In this document: in pieces, positions 1-9,006 of the stretch
Position numbering within the stretch: the stretch's first letter is position 1
Layout: each line of letters opens with the position of its first letter
Source of the DNA: Peptostreptococcus russellii
GTDB lineage: Bacteria > Bacillota > Clostridia > Peptostreptococcales > Peptostreptococcaceae
Reading direction: 5' to 3'
Assembly (NCBI RefSeq): GCF_003012055.1
Contig: NZ_JYGE01000001.1
Span: 1-64,000 of the forward strand
DNA: 64,000 nucleotides
Translations under genes and position numbers: made by a program
Notes under the pieces: generated by a model
What the model saw: only the letters and a program-made list of their open reading frames with translations
Told to the model about the DNA's origin: nothing
The model's database searches: none

Positions 1-64
1 AGTTTTGAAGGTACAAAAATTATAATTGAAAAAGCTTTCAATAGGTATAGTAACAATATAATAT

Positions 65-140
<76 letters not shown>

Positions 141-161
141 ATTAAAATTTTTATTTTTTTT

Positions 162-233
162 GGCTCCTTGGTCAAGCGGTTAAGACACCGCCCTTTCACG
201 GCGGTAACAGGGGTTCAATTCCCCTAGGAGTCA
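162..233 (+). tRNA. tRNA-Glu (TTC)
   Basis: Acceptor stem GGCTCCT/AGGAGTC, anticodon loop CTTTCAC with anticodon TTC, T-arm GGTTCAATT. The 3' CCA is not encoded (the sequence runs into a T-tract after the discriminator A), so CCA must be added by nucleotidyltransferase, unlike most neighbours in this operon. Confidence 0.95.
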
Positions 234-247
234 TTTTTTTTATTTTC

Positions 248-321
248 GCGGGTGTAGCTCAATGGTAGAGTTCTGGCCTTCCAAGCCAGCTGTGAGGGTT
301 CGATCCCCTTCACCCGCTCCA
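248..321 (+). tRNA. tRNA-Gly (TCC)
   Basis: Acceptor stem GCGGGTG/CACCCGC, anticodon TCC, discriminator T and encoded CCA. One of two glycine tRNAs in this operon; it reads GGA/GGG codons, while the other has GCC. Confidence 0.96.
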
Positions 322-333
322 ATATAGATTCGT

Positions 334-409
334 GGGAGTATAGCTCAGCTGGGAGAGCATCTGCCTTACAAGCAGGGGGTCACAGGTTCGAGCCCTGTTA
401 CTCCCACCA
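334..409 (+). tRNA. tRNA-Val (TAC)
   Basis: Acceptor stem GGGAGTA/TACTCCC with anticodon TAC and encoded ACCA end. Standard D-loop (AGCTCAGCTGGGAGAGC) and T-loop (GGTTCGAGCC). Confidence 0.97.
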
Positions 410-416
410 ATTTCGC

Positions 417-493
417 GGCCTGGTAGTTCAGTTGGTTAGAATGCCAGCCTGTCACGCTGGAGGTCGAGGGTTCGAACCCCTTCCAGGTCGCCA
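417..493 (+). tRNA. tRNA-Asp (GTC)
   Basis: Acceptor stem GGCCTGG/CCAGGTC (one G-T pair), anticodon GTC, discriminator G and encoded CCA. Follows tRNA-Val by 7 bases. Confidence 0.97.
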
Positions 494-511
494 TTTTTCA
501 AACTATTCAAT

Positions 512-586
512 GCGGGAATAGTTCAGTGGTAGAGCGCGACCTTGCCAAGGTCGATGTCGCGAGTTCGAATCTCGTTTCCCGCTCCA
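512..586 (+). tRNA. tRNA-Gly (GCC)
   Basis: Acceptor stem GCGGGAA/TTCCCGC, anticodon GCC in a strong GCGACCT/AGGTCG context, discriminator T, encoded CCA. Reads GGC/GGU. Confidence 0.97.
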
Positions 587-604
587 AATAGATTTTAATA
601 ACTT

Positions 605-678
605 GGGTGCATAGCTCAGTTGGATAGAGCAACGCCCTTCTAAGGCGTGTGTCCGGGGTTCGAATCCCTGTGCGCTCA
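605..678 (+). tRNA. tRNA-Arg (TCT)
   Basis: Acceptor stem GGGTGCA/TGCGCTC closes with two G-T pairs; anticodon loop CTTCTAA gives TCT, reading AGA/AGG, the dominant arginine codons of this AT-rich genome. CCA is not encoded. Last tRNA before the operon terminator. Confidence 0.94.
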
Positions 679-682
679 TTAC

Positions 683-712
683 AACTCTACTAAAGATAGT
701 AGGGTTTTTTTA
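683..712 (+). terminator. tRNA operon terminator
   Basis: Nine-base-pair stem AACTCTACT/AGTAGGGTT around a 6-nt loop followed by a T-run, starting five bases after tRNA-Arg. Classic Rho-independent terminator. Confidence 0.9.
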
Positions 713-1395
713 TATGTTCAAATATTTAAATTTAAATACTTAAGTAAGGCACATATTAATATGTAGATTTTATATCATATTTCAAAAGAAAAAATATAGA
801 AAATTAGGTATCTGATAAAGTTAACTCTAAGGGAAAAGTATTTATATTATAGATATAAGTAAATTATAAAATAAAATTAGAATTAGATATATATAAAATA
901 TATTAATTATATAAAAAATGATTTATATAATTAGATAAGATATTACTTTAAAATATATACTCTATATAAAAATCTATAAATAAAAGAGATAATTAAAATA
1001 AACAGATAATGTAAAGATTTATTTTTAATTTGATTAGCAGGGGGTCATCAATTATTTGATAGATTATAAAGCACTTTTTAAAAAAGATGATAAAAAATGA
1101 AAAGGCTTTTTAGTGAAAATTATGTAAAAATTATGTTTTATCATATATAATTATCTTGTATATGTGTTAATATTAATAATAGAGAGACGATTATAGATTA
1201 TCTATAAAAGGTAAGTATCTATAAAAGATAAGTATCTATAAAAGATAAGTATCTATAAAAGGTAAGTGTCTATAAAAGATAAGTATCTATAAATAATAAG
1301 CATATAAAAAGCTATATATACTTTGAAAAAGTTAGATAGATTTTAATAATTATTAGAGGAATTCTGGTAATTTATATATAAGAAAATATACAGCC
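712..1395. other. AT-rich intergenic region before cdaA
   Basis: About 700 bases with no open frame or RNA motif that I recognise. The only structure I can point to is the tandem repeat at 1201-1302. The cdaA promoter must lie here, but no single -35/-10 pair stands out from the AT background. Confidence 0.6.
1201..1302. repeat. 17-bp tandem repeat, six copies
   Basis: Six consecutive 17-bp units of the form TCTATAAAAGRTAAGTA start at 1201, 1218, 1235, 1252, 1269 and 1286. The first five are almost identical and the sixth is decayed (AATAATAAGCA tail). There are no spacers, so this is not CRISPR. It lies about 110 bases upstream of cdaA. Confidence 0.95.
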
Positions 1396-1408
1396 AGGGG
1401 GAAAATAA

Positions 1409-2266
1409 ATGTGGTCAGTTAGTTTAGTTTTGAATAAGTTCTTCCAAATTATTTCTAGAATAAGTATTAACGACGTCATAGATATCTTAATTGTTGCTTA
1501 TATCTTTTACAAAATTTTGATTTTTATAAAAGATACCAGAGCAGAACAGTTATTTAAAGGTGTGATCATACTTTTAGTTGCAACTCAATTAAGTGGTGTT
1601 TTTAAATTACATACTTTATATTGGATTTTGGTAAAAATTCTAGAAATTGGATTTATTTTACCGTTTATAATTTTCCAACCAGAGCTTAGAGCAGGGCTTG
1701 AACATATCGGAAGAAATACTAGTATCAAGAAACTGGGTTCTCAATCTAAAGTTGGAGAAGAAGATAATACAGTCAAAATAATAAATGAAATGTTGGATGC
1801 CATATATGACCTATCCAGTAGGAAGGTTGGTGCATTGGTGATATTAGAAGGCGAAACGAAATTAAATGAAATCTTGGAGACAGGGACTAGAATAGACGGT
1901 GATATTACAATGCAGTTGCTTTGTAATATATTTGTTCCAAATACACCTCTTCATGATGGTGCGGTGATTATAAGGGATAGTAAGATTAAATCGGCAGCTT
2001 GTTTTCTTCCATTAACTCAAAGGAAGGATTTGAGCAAGGATTTGGGTACTAGACATAGAGCGGGTATTGGTGTAAGTGAAATATCAGACTGTCTTACTCT
2101 TATAGTATCTGAAGAAACAGGTGCAGTCTCTATTGCAAGATTAGGTAAAATATATAGAAATGTTTCGAGGGAAAGGTTATTTAATATTTTGAAAAACTTT
2201 TATAAGAAAAAATCAGAAAATGAATATGGTTTTTTCAGTGATTTTTTCAAAAAAAATGAAGATTAG
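1409..2266 (+). CDS. cdaA: Diadenylate cyclase CdaA
   Basis: Makes cyclic di-AMP from two ATP at the membrane; c-di-AMP controls potassium and osmolyte balance and cell-wall integrity. The 285-residue protein has three predicted membrane helices in residues 20-90, then a DAC domain with the catalytic DGA at 183-185 and RHR at 215-217, both intact. The length matches the CdaA family (about 270-285). The start follows an AGGGGG Shine-Dalgarno with 7-nt spacing. Twelve bases downstream is its regulator gene ybbR/cdaR, so the two are a transcription unit. In many Firmicutes glmM belongs to the same cluster; here it is 6 kb away (9636). Confidence 0.96.
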   Translation: MWSVSLVLNKFFQIISRISINDVIDILIVAYIFYKILIFIKDTRAEQLFKGVIILLVATQLSGVFKLHTLYWILVKILEIGFILPFIIFQPELRAGLEHIGRNTSIKKLGSQSKVGEEDNTVKIINEMLDAIYDLSSRKVGALVILEGETKLNEILETGTRIDGDITMQLLCNIFVPNTPLHDGAVIIRDSKIKSAACFLPLTQRKDLSKDLGTRHRAGIGVSEISDCLTLIVSEETGAVSIARLGKIYRNVSRERLFNILKNFYKKKSENEYGFFSDFFKKNED

Positions 2267-2278
2267 GAGCGTTGAAAA

Positions 2279-3193
2279 GTGGCAATGAAGAATAGTACTA
2301 GAAAGAACAATATTAGAATAAAAATCATTTCTCTAGTTACTGCTTTAGCGCTATGGTTATACGTTATAGCTATAGTAGATCCTGATGAAAAAAAGGTTAT
2401 AGAAAATATACCTATCACTATTACAAATGCTAGCGAAGTAAGAAATGATGATTTTGTAATTTATCCGAAAGAAGAATTTAAGACAGATATCACGGTTCAA
2501 GGAAAGTTGTCTGAAATACAAAAGTTAAATAAAAACAATGTCCATATATATGGTGAATTAATAAATCCAGTAGAAGGACAGAATATAGTAAATTTGAAAA
2601 CAAATATTTCTAACAGAGTATCTAGGGAGTTAAAAGATAATACTTATGTTGTTAATTTGGAGAAAAAAGTAAGTAAGAAAGTAAAGGTAAAAATTGAGAT
2701 TCCAGACTCTATTAAACCAAGCGTAGAAGAGGCAGTCCCTGAGCTTTCTGAGCTAGAAGTTAGTGGTCCAAGAACTTTGGTATCAAAGGTGGACTATGTT
2801 GGAGCACTACTTAAATTTGATGAAAAAACTGATAAGCCATATGAAAAAATTAACTTGAGTTTGGAAGCATATGACAAAGATGATAATCCGGTTGATGTTG
2901 AAATCAGTGAGAAAATGATCAATGTTGACCTTGCATTTACTGTAGAAAAATCAGTTCCTGTAAAAATAAATTATGAGGGCGAAGAGCATGATAGAGAAAG
3001 CCTTCAGCTATCTCCGGATAAGCTAACAATAGAAGGTAAAGAGGACTTTATTAAATCTATAGAATCTTTAGAAACAGTAAAACTAGGAGATAAAGACCTA
3101 GAAAACTTAGAAAATAAAAAGGTTAAGATATCTATTCCTGAGAGTGTAAGAATCAAGGGGGATATATCAGAACTTTCTATATCCAAGAAATAA
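2279..3193 (+). CDS. cdaR: YbbR-domain regulator of CdaA (CdaR)
   Basis: A 304-residue protein with one N-terminal membrane helix (about residues 13-32, rich in I/L/V) and an extracellular part made of YbbR-type beta repeats, recognisable by the spaced pattern of P-V-K-V/I-N strands. In other Firmicutes CdaR binds CdaA and modulates c-di-AMP synthesis. Start: GTG at 2279, nine bases after AGGAG; the ATG at 2285 is 15 bases away and less likely. Cotranscribed with cdaA and closed by a strong terminator. Confidence 0.9.
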   Translation: MAMKNSTRKNNIRIKIISLVTALALWLYVIAIVDPDEKKVIENIPITITNASEVRNDDFVIYPKEEFKTDITVQGKLSEIQKLNKNNVHIYGELINPVEGQNIVNLKTNISNRVSRELKDNTYVVNLEKKVSKKVKVKIEIPDSIKPSVEEAVPELSELEVSGPRTLVSKVDYVGALLKFDEKTDKPYEKINLSLEAYDKDDNPVDVEISEKMINVDLAFTVEKSVPVKINYEGEEHDRESLQLSPDKLTIEGKEDFIKSIESLETVKLGDKDLENLENKKVKISIPESVRIKGDISELSISKK

Positions 3194-3229
3194 AAAAGAG
3201 GAGTTGTTCGCTTGAACAGCTCCTTTTTT
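3194..3229 (+). terminator. cdaA-cdaR operon terminator
   Basis: Eleven-base-pair stem AGGAGTTGTTC/GAACAGCTCCT with a GCTT loop, A-run before and T-run after, directly behind the cdaR stop codon. Confidence 0.95.
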
Positions 3230-4450
3230 ATAAAAAAAGATATAGTAATAATAAATATAGATATCAGATATCTGATATATAAGTAAAAAGTTAGTAAATA
3301 AATATGATAATAAAAAAGAGTTAATAAATAGATAAGAAATAAAGAATCGGTACATAATATAGTAAACAATTAGCTATTAAATAAATAAGTAAAGGATTAA
3401 TAAGCAACTAGCAAACAATTAACCCTCAAATAAAAAGTCTAGTAAAAACTCATTAAGTAAAGATGTAAGAAATAAAAAATTAATAGACAACTAGAAAATA
3501 AAGTAGTAAAAAGAAGCCATAAATAAAAAAATATATAGCTAAAAAGGAAAAAGAATAAAGTTTAATAATTTAAAAAGAAAAAATAATCTTGAAATTTATG
3601 AAAATATAGAATGATAAAAAATAAAAAAATTTAAATATAAAAATAAGAAGTAAAAATAAAAGTAGAAAAAACATATTTTTGAAAAAAATTTTTTATCTAA
3701 AGATCAAAAAAACATGAATTTTATTGTCTGTTTTTACAGGGTAATGATTATATAAATATTTTAGACACTATAAAAATACACTAATTGACAAAAAAAAATA
3801 AAGTTTAAAAAAATTGTTGAAATTGATGTGCTAATTAAAAAAAAGGTAATTATATCTAGTAAAAATTGAGATATAAAGCGAATAAATTAAATGAAAACTG
3901 AATTTAATTGTAGAAAGTTAAATAGCGTTTCTTTGTTAATTTAATATTTTTATTGCAAGTTCTATATTTTAGATATAAAATAGAAGTATAAAGAGAGAAT
4001 ATAACACAATAAACAGCTCAAAAAACTTATAAATTCAAGAGAATATATAGAAAATTTAGTAATATCATTAAGAGTTTTTATTATGTGATTATTTTTAACA
4101 ATCTTGAAAACGTTTTTAACAATCATTTAAATAGGAATTAAGAAAAATAACTTTTATTTAATAGGTATTTTAAAAAATATTTTCATTATACGTTTTTTAT
4201 TCAATTAAGTTGTTTTGCACTGCAAATAGCTATTGAGCATTTTATGAAAACGTTATATCTCAAGGCAAAGTAGGCTTGGTTTTATTGTTGGCTATGGACT
4301 TTTACTAGAATCGTTTTTGTGTTTCTAAGGTTCATTGACTTAACATGTGATTTTAAATTACTCTAAATACATAATATTAGATTACATTGTTTATGTTGGC
4401 AAAGCAAATAATACTAGCCTGAAAGTTCCAAGCATAAAAAGAGGGTTTTA
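3230..4450. other. 1.2-kb non-coding region before buk
   Basis: No gene can be supported here; all frames are broken every few tens of bases and composition is nearly pure A/T. Two CcpA-box-like motifs lie at 4105-4118 and 4245-4258. In C. difficile, as I recall, ptb sits between ybbR and buk, so this gap is where a lost or moved ptb would have been (ptb is at 35506 here). Confidence 0.6.
4105..4118. promoter_or_regulatory. cre-like motif upstream of buk
   Basis: TGAAAACGTTTTTA matches the catabolite-response consensus TGWAARCGYTWNCW at all but one position. A second copy, TGAAAACGTTATAT, lies at 4245-4258. The core is short and could arise by chance in such AT-rich DNA, so CcpA control of buk is only a suggestion. 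Confidence 0.4.
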
Positions 4451-4467
4451 TTACTTAGGAGGTAAAA

Positions 4468-5550
4468 ATGAAGGATATCTACAAAATTCTTACAATTAAT
4501 CCTGGATCTACATCTACTAAAATAGCGGTATTTGATAACGATCAGGAAGTATTTGAAAAGACTTTAAGACATTCATCTGATGAGATTGGACAGTTTAAAA
4601 ATATTTCTGATCAATTTAATTTTAGAAAAGATGTAATAGAAAGTGAACTTACTCTAGCTAATATAGATTTAAAGAGTCTAGATTGTATAGTTGGTAGAGG
4701 AGGTTTGCTAAAACCAATAAAGGGCGGTACATATAGTGTTACTGAATCTATGTTGGAAGATCTAAGAGTAGGAGTGTCAGGACAGCATGCTTCAAATTTA
4801 GGTGGGATAATTGCTAATGAATTTTCAAAAGAATTAAATATTCCTGCTTTCATAGTTGACCCAGTAGTGGTTGATGAAATGATGCCTGTAGCAAGAGTGT
4901 CTGGACTTGCAGATATAGAAAGAAGAAGTATATTCCATGCGTTAAATCAAAAGGCAATAGCTAGAAGATACGCTGATGAAATAGGAAAGAAGTATAGTGA
5001 TTTAAATCTTATAGTAGCTCATATGGGTGGTGGAGTTTCTATAGGTGCTCATGAAAAGGGTTGTGTAGTAGATGTTGCAAATGCTTTGGATGGTGAAGGA
5101 CCATTCTCTCCAGAGAGAAGTGGTAGTATACCAATTGGAAGCTTAGTTGATATGTGCTACAGTGGTAAGTACACTATATATGATATGAAAAAGAAGATTA
5201 CTGGAAAGGGTGGATTAGTTTCATACCTTGACACAAATGATGTAAGAGATGTTGAAGCTATGGTAGAAAATGGTGATGAAAAAGCAATCACTGTTTACAA
5301 GGCTATGGCGTATCAGATTGCCAAGGATATTGGTGCAGGAGCAACAGTATTGGCAGGAAAAGTAGATGCAATACTTCTTACAGGAGGAATAGCATATTCT
5401 AAGAAGTTTACAGATTTGATAACTGAAAGAGTAAACTTTATAGCAAATGTAAAAGTTTATCCTGGTGAAGATGAAATGATTGCACTTGCACTTGGTGGCT
5501 TAAGAGTCATGAGAGGGGAAGAAGTTGCTCAAAATTATGATGAGCAATAA
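4468..5550 (+). CDS. buk: Butyrate kinase
   Basis: Transfers phosphate from butyryl-phosphate to ADP, the ATP-yielding last step of butyrate (or branched-chain acyl) fermentation. The 360-residue protein is a full-length acetokinase-family member: the phosphate-binding [13 protein letters not shown] segment at residues 10-22, a [11 protein letters not shown] adenosine loop around 190, and a C-terminal GGIAYSK segment. Start ATG follows AGGAGGTAAAA. The partner ptb is not adjacent but at 35506-36414, which is unusual. Specificity between butyrate, isobutyrate and isovalerate cannot be read from sequence; the adjacent oxidoreductase would also fit branched-chain acids. Confidence 0.93.
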   Translation: MKDIYKILTINPGSTSTKIAVFDNDQEVFEKTLRHSSDEIGQFKNISDQFNFRKDVIESELTLANIDLKSLDCIVGRGGLLKPIKGGTYSVTESMLEDLRVGVSGQHASNLGGIIANEFSKELNIPAFIVDPVVVDEMMPVARVSGLADIERRSIFHALNQKAIARRYADEIGKKYSDLNLIVAHMGGGVSIGAHEKGCVVDVANALDGEGPFSPERSGSIPIGSLVDMCYSGKYTIYDMKKKITGKGGLVSYLDTNDVRDVEAMVENGDEKAITVYKAMAYQIAKDIGAGATVLAGKVDAILLTGGIAYSKKFTDLITERVNFIANVKVYPGEDEMIALALGGLRVMRGEEVAQNYDEQ

Positions 5551-5592
5551 TCATTACGATTTATAATTTGCCAAAATTAGGAGATTGAGATT

Positions 5593-6291
5593 TTGGATAA
5601 GGAGAAAGTATTGATGGATAATACAAAGAGAATAAGAATAATTACGGGACATTACGGTAGCGGTAAGAGTGAGTTTTCAGTTAACTATGCCTTGAAATTA
5701 AGAGGTCAAATTGAAGGAAAACTAGCACTTTCTGACTTGGATGTTGTAAATGTTTACTTCAGAACAAGAGAGAGGACTAAGTTTCTAGAAGATAAGGGTA
5801 TCCATGTGATATCAAGCTCTGTAGATGCTCCAACGTTAGATGTACCAGCACTTTCTGCTGAAATTCATACTCCTTTACTCAACAAAGACTACAATAATAT
5901 AGTAGATTTAGGTGGAGACAAGGCAGGCGCTAAGGTAATAGCTAGATACAGAAATATGATAGATGATGACGACTATGATTTTTTATTTGTCGTGAATGCA
6001 AACAGGGAAAAAACACAAAATGCCAAAGAGATAATAGAGTATATAGATGAGATAGAAAAAGCATCTAAGCTAAAGGTCACAGGCCTTATAAATAATACTC
6101 ACATGCTCAAGGCAACTACAATAGAGGATGTCAAAAAGGGTCAAGAAGTATGTAGAGAAGTTTCAAAGATTAGAAATATTCCAATCAAGTTTATTTCTTG
6201 CCTTGAAGAGATAGCCAAAGATATTCCATCTGATTTTGAGGGAGAGGTTATTCCAATTCACCTTTACCTAAGAGATGACTGGATGATGTAG
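5593..6291 (+). CDS. P-loop ATP-binding protein (unknown function)
   Basis: A 232-residue ATPase with a clear Walker A motif GHYGSGKSEFS at residues 19-29 and a following SDLDVVNVYFRTRE segment typical of MinD/SIMIBI-type fold proteins. It lies between buk and the 2-oxoacid oxidoreductase genes, 42 bases after buk, and resembles the conserved ATP-binding protein found at this place in related clostridia; its job is not known to me. Two starts are possible: TTG at 5593 (AGGAG nine bases before) or ATG at 5614 (AAGGAG nine bases before); both have equal spacing, so the N-terminus is uncertain by seven residues. Confidence 0.75.
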   Translation: MDKEKVLMDNTKRIRIITGHYGSGKSEFSVNYALKLRGQIEGKLALSDLDVVNVYFRTRERTKFLEDKGIHVISSSVDAPTLDVPALSAEIHTPLLNKDYNNIVDLGGDKAGAKVIARYRNMIDDDDYDFLFVVNANREKTQNAKEIIEYIDEIEKASKLKVTGLINNTHMLKATTIEDVKKGQEVCREVSKIRNIPIKFISCLEEIAKDIPSDFEGEVIPIHLYLRDDWMM

Positions 6292-6341
6292 TGTGTTTTT
6301 ATATATTAATAAGATAAATTTTAATTAAGGAGGCAATACAA

Positions 6342-6557
6342 ATGGCTAAAGGTAGAGTGTCTTTTGATCAGAAGTACTGTAAAGGTTGCGGTCTTTGCAT
6401 ATCAGTATGTCCTAAAAAGATAATAGAACTAGATATGTCTAAGGTCAATTCTAAGGGTTACAACCCTGCTCATGTAGTTAAAATGGAAGAATGCATAGGA
6501 TGTGCAAGTTGTTCAATGATGTGTCCAGATGCAGTAATTACAGTAGAAAGAGATTAA
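6342..6557 (+). CDS. 2-oxoacid:ferredoxin oxidoreductase, ferredoxin-type delta subunit
   Basis: A 71-residue protein with two CxxCxxCxxxCP clusters (Cys 13, 16, 19, 23 and 51, 54, 57, 61), each ligating a [4Fe-4S] centre. It is the electron-transfer subunit of the four-gene oxidoreductase that follows (delta-alpha-beta-gamma order, as in KorDABC/Vor). Preceded by AGGAGG and spaced 19 bases from the alpha gene. Confidence 0.93.
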   Translation: MAKGRVSFDQKYCKGCGLCISVCPKKIIELDMSKVNSKGYNPAHVVKMEECIGCASCSMMCPDAVITVERD

Positions 6558-6576
6558 TAATTAGGAGGGATTTTTA

Positions 6577-7638
6577 ATGGCTAAGATACTAATGAAAGGT
6601 AACGAAGCATTTGGTAAGGCTGCAATAGTTGCAGGCTGTAGACATTTCTTCGGATACCCAATAACTCCACAGAGTGAGTTGCCTGAATACTTATCAAGAG
6701 AGTTACCAGCAATAGGCGGAACTTTTGTTCAAGCAGAATCTGAAGTTGCTGCTATAAATATGGTTTACGGTGCAGGAGGAAGTGGTGCTAGAGTACTTAC
6801 TTCATCATCTTCACCAGGTATAGCACTAAAGCAAGAAGGAATAACTTATTGCGCAGGTGCAGAAGTACCATGTGTTATATTAGACGTTGTAAGAGGTGGT
6901 CCAGGACTAGGTTCAATACAGCCTTCACAGTCTGACTACTTCATGGTTACAAGAGGTGGCGGTAATGGTGACTATAGAACTCCAGTATACGCTCCAGCAA
7001 GCGTTCAGGAAGCTTGTGACATGATAATAGACGCATTTGATGTTGCTGATATATATAGAACACCAGTAATGGTTCTACTAGACGGTATGATCGGTCAGAT
7101 GATGGAACCAGTTGACTTTGAAAAGGAAAGACCAAAGAGAGAGCTACCTGAAAAGGATTGGGCTACAACAGGAACTAAGGGTAAGAGAAAACCAAACATT
7201 ATAAACTCTCTATACCTTTCACCAGAAATACTAGAAGAACATAACTATCACTTACAGAGAAAGTATGATCTTATAGAAGAAAAGGAACTTCAGTATGAAA
7301 TGGATAGAACAGAAGATGCTGAATTAGTATTTGTTGCATACGGAACAATGTCTAGAGTAGTTAAAAACTGTATCAATGACTTACGTGAAGAAGGTTACAA
7401 GGTAGGTATGATAAGACCTAAGACTGTATGGCCTTTCCCATTTGAAGCATTTGATAAGATTCCTAACTGTAAGAACCTACTAGTTGTAGAAATGAGTATG
7501 GGACAGATGACAGACGATGTTAAGATTGGTACTGCAGGAAGATGCCCAGTTCACTTCTACGGTAGACCAGGTGGTATGGTTCCAGAACCAAAGGTAATTA
7601 AAGAAAAAGCAAGAGAAATTATGGGAGGTGTTAAGTAA
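6577..7638 (+). CDS. korA: 2-oxoacid:ferredoxin oxidoreductase, alpha subunit
   Basis: Alpha subunit (353 residues) of a 2-oxoacid:ferredoxin oxidoreductase that decarboxylates a 2-oxoacid to its acyl-CoA with reduction of ferredoxin. Family features: N-terminal MKGNEAFGKAAI and GYPITPQSELPEYL segments, QAESEVAAINMVYGA, then TSSSSPGIALKQEG, and a C-terminal domain with VEMSMGQM. The stop codon overlaps the beta start by one base, so the subunits are translationally coupled. Substrate could be 2-oxoglutarate or branched-chain 2-oxoacids; nearby buk favours acyl-CoA destined for kinase-linked ATP formation, while gluD elsewhere in the window supplies 2-oxoglutarate. Confidence 0.9.
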   Translation: MAKILMKGNEAFGKAAIVAGCRHFFGYPITPQSELPEYLSRELPAIGGTFVQAESEVAAINMVYGAGGSGARVLTSSSSPGIALKQEGITYCAGAEVPCVILDVVRGGPGLGSIQPSQSDYFMVTRGGGNGDYRTPVYAPASVQEACDMIIDAFDVADIYRTPVMVLLDGMIGQMMEPVDFEKERPKRELPEKDWATTGTKGKRKPNIINSLYLSPEILEEHNYHLQRKYDLIEEKELQYEMDRTEDAELVFVAYGTMSRVVKNCINDLREEGYKVGMIRPKTVWPFPFEAFDKIPNCKNLLVVEMSMGQMTDDVKIGTAGRCPVHFYGRPGGMVPEPKVIKEKAREIMGGVK

Positions 7639-8402
7639 TGGCTGTAATTTTCGAAAAGACAAAAGGTTTAACAGATGCGCAGACACATTACTGTCCAGGA
7701 TGTACTCATGGTATAATTCATAGACTAGTAGCTGAAACATTAGATGAATTAGATGTGCTAGGGGATGCAGTAGGTGTAGCTCCAGTTGGATGTTCAGTTT
7801 TAGCATACAACTACTACAATTGTGATATGCATGAAGCAGCTCATGGTAGAGCTCCAGCAGTTGCAACAGGTATTAAGAGATCATTACCAAATCACACAGT
7901 ATTTACTTACCAGGGTGATGGTGACCTTGCATCAATTGGTACTGCTGAAATAGTTCATGCAGCTAATAGAGGTGAAAATATAACAGTAATATTTGTAAAT
8001 AATACTACTTACGGTATGACTGGTGGACAGATGGCACCTACAACTTTGATAGGTGAAAAGGCTACTACATGTCAAGATGGTAGAGATCCATCAATTCATG
8101 GTTACCCAATTAGAATTTCTGAAATGTTATCAACTTTAACTGGTGCTACTTACATCGAAAGAGTAAGAGTAGACACTCCAGGTGAAGTAAGAAAGGCTAA
8201 AAAGGCAATAAAGAAAGCATTTGAAGTACAGCAGGCTGGTTTAGGATTCTCACTAGTAGAAGTACTATCTACTTGCCCAACTAACTGGGGATTAACTCCT
8301 GTAGATGCATTACAGTGGTTAAGAGATAATATGGTACCATATTATCCAGTTCAGAACTTCAAGGATATAGATTTAGAAGCTGCGAAAAAGGAGGAGAAGT
8401 AA
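7638..8402 (+). CDS. korB: 2-oxoacid:ferredoxin oxidoreductase, beta subunit (TPP-binding)
   Basis: Catalytic subunit (254 residues) that binds thiamine diphosphate: the GDGD motif at 94-97 and the closing NN at 122-123 are intact. An early CPGCTHG motif (residues 19-25) is typical of Kor/Vor beta subunits. It begins on the last base of the alpha-subunit stop codon and is followed directly by the gamma gene, whose Shine-Dalgarno GGAGAAG lies inside the beta 3' end. Confidence 0.92.
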   Translation: MAVIFEKTKGLTDAQTHYCPGCTHGIIHRLVAETLDELDVLGDAVGVAPVGCSVLAYNYYNCDMHEAAHGRAPAVATGIKRSLPNHTVFTYQGDGDLASIGTAEIVHAANRGENITVIFVNNTTYGMTGGQMAPTTLIGEKATTCQDGRDPSIHGYPIRISEMLSTLTGATYIERVRVDTPGEVRKAKKAIKKAFEVQQAGLGFSLVEVLSTCPTNWGLTPVDALQWLRDNMVPYYPVQNFKDIDLEAAKKEEK

Positions 8403-8957
8403 ATGAGTACATCTAGAGTTATTTGTGCAGGATTCGGTGGACAGGGAGTAATGTCTATGGGTCAGTTAATGACTTATGCCGGAATGCTAGAAAACAAGGA
8501 AGTTTCTTGGTTACCTTCTTACGGACCTGAAATGCGTGGTGGTACAGCTAACTGTGCTGTTACAATTTCAGATGAGCCAGTAGGATCTCCAATCATCACT
8601 GATGATGCTACAGCTGCTGTTATTATGAATTCACCTTCACTACAGAAGTTTGAAGATGACGTAGTAAAAGATGGTGTAATACTAATTAACAGCTCATTGA
8701 TTCATGAAAAGGTAGAAAGAGACGATGTTAAGTCTTATTATATAGACGCTGTAGGTATGTCAAATGAATTAGGTGGACCTAAGTTTGCCAATATGGTAAT
8801 GCTTGGTGCTTTCCTAGCAGTAGATGACAGTGTTACTATAGATTCAGTTCTTGAAGCATTCAAGAAAGTATTTGGTGCTAGAAAAGAAAAGTTTATACCT
8901 GTTAATAGACAAGCTCTTGAAATGGGATACAATGCTGTTAAGGCTCAGCAAAACTAA
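8403..8957 (+). CDS. korC: 2-oxoacid:ferredoxin oxidoreductase, gamma subunit
   Basis: Gamma subunit (184 residues), with the family N-terminus ICAGFGGQGVMSMGQ and the SYGPEMRGGTANC segment. It starts immediately after the beta stop codon and ends the operon. Separate delta, alpha, beta and gamma genes identify the four-subunit archaeal/clostridial form rather than the fused pyruvate:ferredoxin oxidoreductase. Confidence 0.92.
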   Translation: MSTSRVICAGFGGQGVMSMGQLMTYAGMLENKEVSWLPSYGPEMRGGTANCAVTISDEPVGSPIITDDATAAVIMNSPSLQKFEDDVVKDGVILINSSLIHEKVERDDVKSYYIDAVGMSNELGGPKFANMVMLGAFLAVDDSVTIDSVLEAFKKVFGARKEKFIPVNRQALEMGYNAVKAQQN

Positions 8958-8972
8958 TTTAAGTTAATATCA

Positions 8973-9006
8973 AAAGAGTGTGGAAATTTCCACACTCTTT
9001 TTTTAT
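8973..9006 (+). terminator. kor operon terminator
   Basis: Perfect palindrome of 12 base pairs (AAAGAGTGTGGA/TCCACACTCTTT) followed by a T-run, 15 bases after the gamma-subunit stop. Confidence 0.96.

Noticed and set aside
3004-3369. Minus-strand hydrophobic open frames over the end of cdaR and its terminator
   Set aside because: They cross a strong terminator, have no ribosome site and mirror the plus-strand gene and A/T-rich spacer.
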